From Calonectria ilicicola (taxonomy: Eukaryota > Ascomycota > Sordariomycetes > Hypocreales > Nectriaceae), in NCBI GenBank assembly GCA_020809705.1, contig CP085827.1, forward strand, positions 3,472,001 through 3,536,000: a stretch of 64,000 nucleotides of DNA, written 5' to 3'. Below are positions 56,706 through 64,000 of the stretch, piece by piece. Below the pieces are notes generated by a model. The model was not told the origin of the DNA, did not search any database, and saw nothing but the letters and a program-made list of their open reading frames with translations. The stretch's first letter is position 1; each line of letters opens with the position of its first letter. The translations under genes and the position numbers were made by a program.

Positions 56706-57593
56706 ATTTTTAAAAAATAATAATTTTATTATCTTTATTTTATTAAATATATATTACTTTAATTATAATTTTAAAGGTAATATATTAATATTATTATTAA
56801 TAATTTTATTTTTTAAAATTTTAATTAATTCTTTCTTTAATAATTATATATTAATAATATAAAGTATATAAGCTTTTTTATTATTTTTTATTAATTTTTT
56901 TATAATATTTTTAGATTTTATAAAAGAAATAGGTTTATATATTTAATAATAATTATATATATTAATTATAATATTTTCTTTATTTATAAAATTATTTAAA
57001 AGAAATAGATTATTAATATTTTTTAGATATTATATTTTAATAAATACTTTTTAGATCTTTTAAGGTATTTTTTAATAATTAATTAAAAATAAAGTTAATT
57101 AATATATTTTATATAAAGCTAATATAATTCTATTATAGCTTTTTAATATAAGTATAGTTATATCTAAGGCTAGCTTTAAATCTAGTTTTTATACTAATTA
57201 TTAATTAATAAGGTCTATTTATATATAGGTATCTATATCTACCTAGACTTCTTCTTTCTTATAAATATTAAATATTAATACTTTTCCTTAAATAATCTAT
57301 CTTAAAGGTAAAAGTTTCTTATATATAATAATTTTATATATTAAGCTTATATTTACTTATTTTTTAATAAATTTATTTTAATAAAATTATTATTAATAAT
57401 CTAAACTTTAATAATTTTAAAAAATATATTATTTTTCTATTATAATAAATAATAAAAAAAAATATAATTTTTTTTATTATAAATATAATAAATTAAAAAT
57501 TAAATATAATTAAAATTAATAATCTTCTTTATATTATTAAAAATAATAAAAAAAATAAATTTAATATTATCTTTTAAAAAGATTAATTTAGAT

Positions 57594-60500
57594 TATTATA
57601 ACCCATGCCATAATAAGGGCGGTCAGACTCGGCAGAACAAGGATAGACCCACCTACCCGGACCATGATCACTATATATATATAATTACCATCGCAATTAG
57701 GATATAATTACTATAATTATTATTATAATCATCAAGATAATTACTATAATACCTAATGATTATATATTAAGCTTAGAAGTATATAGATAGATTAGAATCT
57801 ACCCTTATAGCTAATATTAACTAGCTTTTAATATAATTTGGTTATCTTAATTACAATTAACTATTATTTAATATAATACTTTTATTACTTTATTTTATTA
57901 TAATATACTTAATTATCCTATTAATAATAAATCTTTTATTTTAATTGGTTTATTAAGTTAGGAATTAACTAGATTATTATATATTAAAAGCTCTTATTTA
58001 ATTAGTTATTTATATTAATAATTAAATAATAATAATATCCGGAAAGAATCCTACTATTATTATTCCTTTTAGTAATGCTAAGTTAATTATAGAACTATAG
58101 TAGGTTAAGAAGAAACTTATAGATATACAAGTACAACTTAAAGTAGAAAAAGCTGGAATTACTATAGTTAAAGAAAATAAGGGTAAAGATATTGGTGAAA
58201 TTCTAAGATCCCTGGTTCTAGAGCCCTTTTAGGAAAGACTGCCAATATAGTCCTCTTCCTTATCTAAATAAAGGGATACTTTTGCTTTTTTTAATATAAC
58301 TTATAACCTTTGAAGCCTAGGTATTATATACTAAAACCTTTCTTTAAGAGAATGTAAAAGTATAATTTGAATCTATTATAAGAGATTATTTGGAAAATGA
58401 GGATAATATTAATTAAAATAAAAAGATCTAAGAGATCTTTAAAGATTAGGAATATTTTGAAATTACTATTAAAGATAATTTTAATATAATTAATATAAAA
58501 TAATAAATTATAAATTAATTATATAAATTTAAATAAATAAAATCTTATAATTAATATTTAGCTAAGTTTAAAAGAATTATAGTATAAATAGTTTAGAATA
58601 ATGATATATTAATGGAACTTTATTATAGAGGTTTAAAAAGTGAAGTTAAGAATAAAATCTATAAGAAAGATTGGCTAGAAAAACTCTTAAAGTATATTAA
58701 AAGTACTATTAAAATTAATAAAAAATAATTTAATTAATATAAAAAATATATTTAAAATAATAAAAACTTATATATTTTAAATAAAAGAAAAATCTAAAAT
58801 AAATAATAAAGTATTATATATAGGACTTATTTAGGATTAATAGAATTTAATATTATCTAAAGTTATAATAAAAGTAAGATTATTTATTTTAATTATAAAA
58901 AGAAAGAATATAAATCCTTTGAATATTACTCTTTAAAAATAGAAAACCAATTTAAACCTATACTAGAAGAATAGAAATAACTTAATACTATAAAAACCTA
59001 ATAGACTTTAGTACTAGAAGGAAAAGAGAATATTATAGAAAAAGTTATTCTTATTATTATTAGGAAATATAAACCAATCACTATAGTTAAATAATATATA
59101 AAAGATTATAAGTTATATAAGGTAAAACTTACTTTATAATAAGAAATTAATAAAGCTATCTAAAAAGTATAATTAATTTAATAAAAAAGCTAGTTCTATC
59201 TCCTTTATAAATAGCTGGAATAAGCCAAGAAGATAGGAATCCCTACATCCATCCTAGATATATATACTAATAAAGTACTAATATAATAGGATATTTGTAC
59301 TTATAATAAAAATAGAAATAGGAAATAAATAACTAATATTAAAAGAATAGCTTAATAAGTTAGAGAACCTTTATAGGATAGAGATAAAGTCTTCCTATTT
59401 ATATAAAGTAAATAGCAATTAAAAAACCATAATCCCTAATCTATCTAATATAAGGAGGATAATCCTAGACTAAATATAATATATAAAGAATATAAGAACA
59501 TCTTATAGGTAAGTTATTATAATTATAATTACCTCTAATATATAAAGCAAAAATAATATATAATATACTTCCTTATTAGAATAGAAGATATAGTTATCTA
59601 TTATGCTTATAGGAGATACTTCAACTAATATAAAGTAATAAGAAGAAACCCTTACTACTAATTCACTATATTAGAACTAGATAAGCTTAAGTTCCTTAAT
59701 TATAATAAGTTATTTTAGAATGAATATTAAGACCTTAAATATAATATTTATATAATAAATAAAGTAATAGCTTAATATTAAATAAAATTAAAAAATAAAT
59801 AAAGCTTTTTATAGAAGAGTAATAGGAGCGGCTAGGGTAATGATCTTTAGAGTTACTGAAAGAACTTCTTAAAAAGCTTTATACTTTATAATTAAAAAGC
59901 AATCCTAATAATAATTAGAAATAAAAGTAAGAATTAAAAGGAAGTAATATAATATTATAGTAGATAGTAGAGCTAAATAGAATTATATAAATTCTTAAAT
60001 AATTAACCAACTTTAATTACTATAAATAATAAAAGTTGATCTATATAAAATTATTAATATAAAAGGAATCTCTTTTAATTATAATAATAGTATTATAAAT
60101 AAAAAGATTAATTATTTAAAAATCTTTATTAAAGGAAAGAATTAAAAAATAATTTTTAATATTATTAATATTAGATAATATAATCTAATTTTAGGGTATC
60201 TATGGTTATACTAATATAATCTTAATATCTGCTGATATACTAGCTAGGTACAAATACCTAAGGAGTATGATATAGTTAATAATATTTCTATAAAATATAA
60301 TAAAAGATCTTGAATTTCTAGCCTTGATTAAATAGGAGATATAAGTGAAAGAGAATCTTTATTATTTAAAGAAATAAAATATAAATATAAGAATAGTTAG
60401 AAAAGGTAAAGATAATAAATAATTATTTACTTTAAAATATAATTCTAATAAATTAATAAAAGTCTTAAAGAAATAAAAGCTAAAATAGAAATAGATAGAT

Positions 60501-62674
60501 TATATAATATATTCCTATAGTACTAAATCTATAAAAAGCTCTTTATAAAAGAATTAAATACTAGACTATTTAAGTTTAACTAATAGAATTATAAAATTAT
60601 TCTTAAAGATAGATCTAATATCCAATTTTACTCTATTTATAATCTTAATTAAATCAAGCTTAATATTTTAAAGGAATATATCTAAGATATACTTAAAAAA
60701 GAATATATCTATATTTTAAACTTTAAAGCCGGTTATCCTGTTATGTTTATGCTTAAGAAAAATAAGAAGCTATACCTTATTGTGGATTACTGATAGCTTA
60801 ATGATATTATTATTAAAGATTATACTTTATTATTATTAATTAATAAAATAAAGAATTGCCTTTATAGAGCTAATATCTTTACTACACTAGATCTTAAAAA
60901 AGCATATAATCTTATTTATATTAAAGAAGGATATAAATAGAAAACCGCTTTCTAAACTAAGTTTAAACTATTTAAATATCTAGTTATGCCTTTTGGACTT
61001 ATAAATATATTAATATTATTCTAGTAAATAATAACTAATATATTACAAGAATACTTAAATATTTTTATTATCTACTATCTAGATAATATTCTTATTTTCT
61101 TTAAAAATAAAGAAGAATATAAAGAATATATTTATAAGATTTTAAAAGCTCTCTAAGATATTAAACTTCTAATTAAATTAAAAAAAGCAAGTTCTATACT
61201 TAAGAAGTAGAATTTCTAGAATATATTATTAGCCCTAATGAAATTCATATAGACCTAAAGAAAGTTATTATAGTAAAAGATTGGAAAAAATCTATTAATA
61301 TAAAGGAAGTATAAGCCTTTCTTAGATTTATTAATTATTACTAAAGATTTATTAAGGGATTTAATAAAATTACTTTAAGTATAATAGAACTAATTAAGAA
61401 AGAAATTACCTTTTAATAAGGAAATAAAGTATAATAATTATTTAAAGTTATAAAAAATACTATTTTAAAAGAACCTATCCTTATAATATTTAACTCTAAT
61501 AAGCCTATAAAGCTAGAAACCAATATATTAGACTTTGCCCTAGGGGCTTAGATTGGATAATAAGATAAATAAGGAAATCTATATTCTATAGTATTCTACT
61601 TATATAAGCTATATAGCCTTAAGCTAAACTACCCTATTTATAATAAAGAATTCCTTATTATTATTAATACTTTTAAAGAATTTTAATAATATCTTTTAGA
61701 AAGTAATTATAAAATTATAATATATATTAATTATAAAAATATTATTTATTTTATAATTATTTAAAAACTTAGTAGAAGATAATTATAATATGTAGAATAT
61801 TTATTTGAATTTAACTACTAAATTATCTATATTAAAGAAACTAAAAATAACTATACTAATATAATTAGCCGCTAATCTAACTATAATACAAAAAAACCAA
61901 AAATATAAAAAAACTATTAATCTATAATACTAATAAAGACCTAAAATAAGCCTTAATTAATAAAATAATAATAAAAATAAAGAAAATAATCACTATTATA
62001 AAAGTAGAAGGACTACCACATACAACCAAAATTACTATTATAAAAATATTAATATAATAAGTAGAACAAGGCAATCCACTATTAAAAAAATCAAAGAATA
62101 TAATCTAGCACTTCTAGAAAAAGAAAAAACAAATTATCTATAAATGCTAAAAGAATACCAAATAGAGTTAATAAAGAATATTTATAAACATCCCTTATAT
62201 AACTATAAAGGCATTAATAAAACCCTTAAATGAGTTAAATAGATATTTTCCTTTAATAAGATAAAAAGAAAGTCGAACAAGTATATAAAAAATATAGCCT
62301 ATATTAATACTTTAAAAAACTAAGATATAAATTATATAGATTATTATAACTATCCTCTATTACATAATAACTATAAGACTCAATTATAATGGACTTTATT
62401 ATTGACCTTCCCTTATTAATAGATCCTATTATAAGAGTATATTATAATAATATTTTTATTATTATTAATTACTTTATAAAAGTAATATATTATCTCCCTT
62501 ATAATAAAGTAATAAAAGAAGAATAATTTATCTATCTTTTTTTTTAAAATATAATTATTATATATAAACTATTAATTGAAATTATTTTAAATAGAGGACA
62601 ACTATTTGTATTTAAGTTTTGGTAAAGCCTGATATCCTTAATGGGGTTAAACCATAAGCTAAGCATAGCCTTCT
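57594..62674 (+). mobile_element. Ty3/gypsy element C1, nested in A1 and truncated by C2
   Basis: Starts TATTATAACCC, the RIP-changed form of the TGTTATGACCC start seen in C2, immediately after A1 sequence ending GATTAATTTAGAT. A2 shows how A1 would have continued (about 55320), so C1 is an insertion into A1. It reads on the plus strand through gag, zinc knuckle, protease, RT, RNase H and the first half of integrase, where C2 begins. Its remaining integrase and 3' LTR should lie beyond the window. LTR length cannot be fixed because no second LTR of C1 is visible. Confidence 0.82.
58060..62674 (+). pseudogene. Decayed gag-pol of element C1
   Basis: Gag capsid-like region at about 58060-58760; a zinc-knuckle remnant near 58880 (Cys codons now TAT or AAT). 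The protease motif is near 59965 (VDSRAK in place of DSGA). Reverse transcriptase spans about 60600-61200, with IVDY near 60780, VMPFGL near 60985 and YLDN at 61076-61087 in place of YLDD. RNase H follows to about 61900. The integrase zinc-binding part lies near 62200 and the DFI block near 62390, then NRGQLF near 62595, where the intact form would have DRG. C2 interrupts it at 62674. Confidence 0.82.
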
Positions 62675-64000
62675 TGTTATGACCCAAACACCCAAAGGCG
62701 GTAATCATAGGCAGAACCCCAACCAATCATAACAAAACTACCCTAGACCCACATAACTAGCCAATAAGAGTAAAGTCGAACAGCCCCTGTTTAACATCAT
62801 CAAGGATTACAATGAATATTATTGAACCGACTCTATTCAACCATTATAATAATAAAACCTTAAATATAGTAATATATAGATAGATTAGGTCCTACTATAA
62901 GGAATAGAATTAATTAGCTTTTAATATAACTTAATTATTTTAATTATAATTAATTATTATCTAATATAATACCTTTATTATTTTATTTACTATAATACAC
63001 CTAATTATCCTATTAATAATAAACCTTTTATTCTAATTAGTTTATTAAATTAGGAATTAATTAAATTATTATATATTAAAAGCTCTTATTTAATTAATTA
63101 CCTATATTAATAACTAAATAATAATAATATCTAAAAAGAACCTTACCGCCATTACTCCTTCTAATAATACTAAATTAACTATAGAATTATAGTAGATTAA
63201 GAAGAAACTTATAAATATATAAGCTTAATTTAAAATAAAAAAAGCTAGAACTATTATAATTAAAAAAAGTAAGGGTAAAGATATTAGTAAAATTCTAAGA
63301 TCCCCAGCCTTAGAACCCTTTCTAGGAAAAGCTGCTAATATAGTCCCCTTCCTTACCTAAATGAAGGAATACTTTTACTTCTTCTTAATTTAACTTATAA
63401 CTCCTAAAGCCTAAATATTATATACTAAAACCCTTCTTTAAAAAGATATAAGAGTATAGTTTAAATCTATTATAAGAGATTATTTGAAAAATAAGAATAA
63501 TATTAATTAAACTAAAGAAATTTAAGAAATTTTTAAAGATTAGGAAAATTTTAAGATTATTATTAAAGATAATTTTAATATAATTAATATAAAATAATAA
63601 GTTATAAATTAATTATATAAGCTTAAATAAATAAAATCTTATAGCTAATATTTAACTAAGTTTAAAAGAATTATAGTATAAATAGCCTAAAATAATAATA
63701 TATTAATAAAACTTTATTATAAAGGTTTAAAAGGTGAAGTTAAGAATGAAATCTATAAGGAAGATTGGTTAAAAAACTCTTAAAATATATTAAAAGTATT
63801 ATTAAAATTAATAAAAGATAATTTAACTAATATAAAGAATACGCCTAAGATAATAAAACCTTATATATTCTAAATAAAGAAAAAATCTAAAATAAGTAAT
63901 AAAGTATTATACATAGGACTCATTCAGGACTAATAGAACTTGGCGCTACCTAGGGTTATAATAAAAGTAAGATTATTTACTTTAATTATAAAAAAAAGGA
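62675..64000 (+). mobile_element. Ty3/gypsy element C2, nested in C1, runs off the window
   Basis: Begins TGTTATGACCC within the integrase of C1. From about 62870 onward it aligns with C1 from about 57785 (leader and gag). Gag remnants run from about 63150, with a zinc-knuckle-like region at the window end. The first 200 bp keep normal C+G content and share only scattered words with the C1 start. Its target duplication cannot be verified, as the right end is outside the window. Confidence 0.8.
63150..63960 (+). pseudogene. Decayed gag of element C2
   Basis: Reads TAITPSNNTKLTIEL at the start and then the gag pattern seen in C1 (a PFLGKA block, DYL, DNF, YKG-LKGEVKNE-YKEDW), interrupted by stops. 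Slightly better preserved than in C1. Confidence 0.75.

Larger units (their letters stand above)
40118..57593 (-). mobile_element. Ty3/gypsy element A1, interrupted by B, A2 and C1
   Basis: A1 is the oldest resolvable element and reads on the minus strand. Its own sequence is 40118-41932, 49251-50916 and 56706-57593; the rest is inserted DNA. Its left (3') LTR is 40118-40332, next to a polypurine tract. The pieces align end to end with A2: 40333-41932 with about 51132-52616, then 49256-50916 with about 52620-54435, then 56711-57593 with about 54440-55318. Its right end lies beyond the window, past C1 and C2. All frames are broken by stops. A segment at about 40348-40465 is present here and absent from A2. 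Confidence 0.85.

Noticed and set aside
56647..56862. 71-aa frame in the A+T block
   Set aside because: It starts in LTR3 and runs across the A2/A1 junction, so it cannot be a gene.
62544..62726. 60-aa minus-strand frame
   Set aside because: It crosses the C1/C2 junction on the strand opposite to the integrase remnant; a chance frame in a less mutated patch.
38591..64000. Mitochondrial DNA insertion as the source of the A+T block
   Set aside because: The block carries LTR pairs, target duplications and gypsy motifs; no mitochondrial gene, rRNA or tRNA was recognised.

Overview
The window is nuclear DNA of a filamentous ascomycete, most likely a Sordariomycete; I lean to Hypocreales-like but cannot prove it. 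The evidence is short 50-110 nt GT-AG introns with CTAAC-type branch sites, typical fungal families (GMC oxidoreductase, carotenoid oxygenase, CE5 esterase, Zn2Cys6 factor, MFS sugar porter), and a long A+T-rich block of decayed LTR retrotransposons that looks like the product of repeat-induced point mutation (RIP).

There are two compartments. Positions 1 to about 38.5 kb are gene-rich with ordinary base composition. In order they hold: a GMC alcohol-oxidase-like enzyme and a convergent carotenoid/stilbene-cleaving dioxygenase; an F-box/2EXR-like protein; a 79-aa three-exon gene whose first coding exon is only 17 nt; a candidate 90-aa three-exon gene; a histidine acid phosphatase with CACGTG elements upstream; an atypical SDR; a single-exon 834-aa class III (anaerobic) ribonucleotide reductase fused to its radical-SAM activase; two unrecognised proteins; a membrane-anchored amidohydrolase; a glyoxalase-fold protein; a membrane-anchored unknown protein; an acetylxylan esterase; a Gfo/Idh/MocA oxidoreductase; an intron-containing tRNA-Ala(CGC); and a same-strand trio of C2H2/Zn2Cys6 transcription factor, MFS transporter and arylsulfatase.

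Positions about 38.6 to 64.0 kb are an almost gene-free A+T-rich block. I could resolve it into nested Ty3/gypsy elements from LTR pairs and target-site duplications. Element A1 (from 40118) is interrupted by chromovirus B (41933-49250, TSD TTAAT), by a second copy of its own family, A2 (50917-56705, TSD ATTTT), and by C1 (from 57594). C1 is itself interrupted by C2 (from 62675, running off the window). All coding regions in these elements are destroyed by stops, although RT, integrase, gag and chromodomain motifs remain legible.

The most notable gene is the NrdD-NrdG fusion at 14957-17461. An oxygen-sensitive glycyl-radical reductase is unexpected in a mould, and having enzyme and activase on one chain is more so. 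Intron-free genes of bacterial-type families (NrdDG, amidohydrolase, Gfo/Idh/MocA, arylsulfatase) are interspersed with intron-rich fungal genes, which suggests several old horizontal acquisitions. The transcription factor, transporter and sulfatase next to the RIP block look like a small catabolic cluster, possibly for sulfated carbohydrates (inference).
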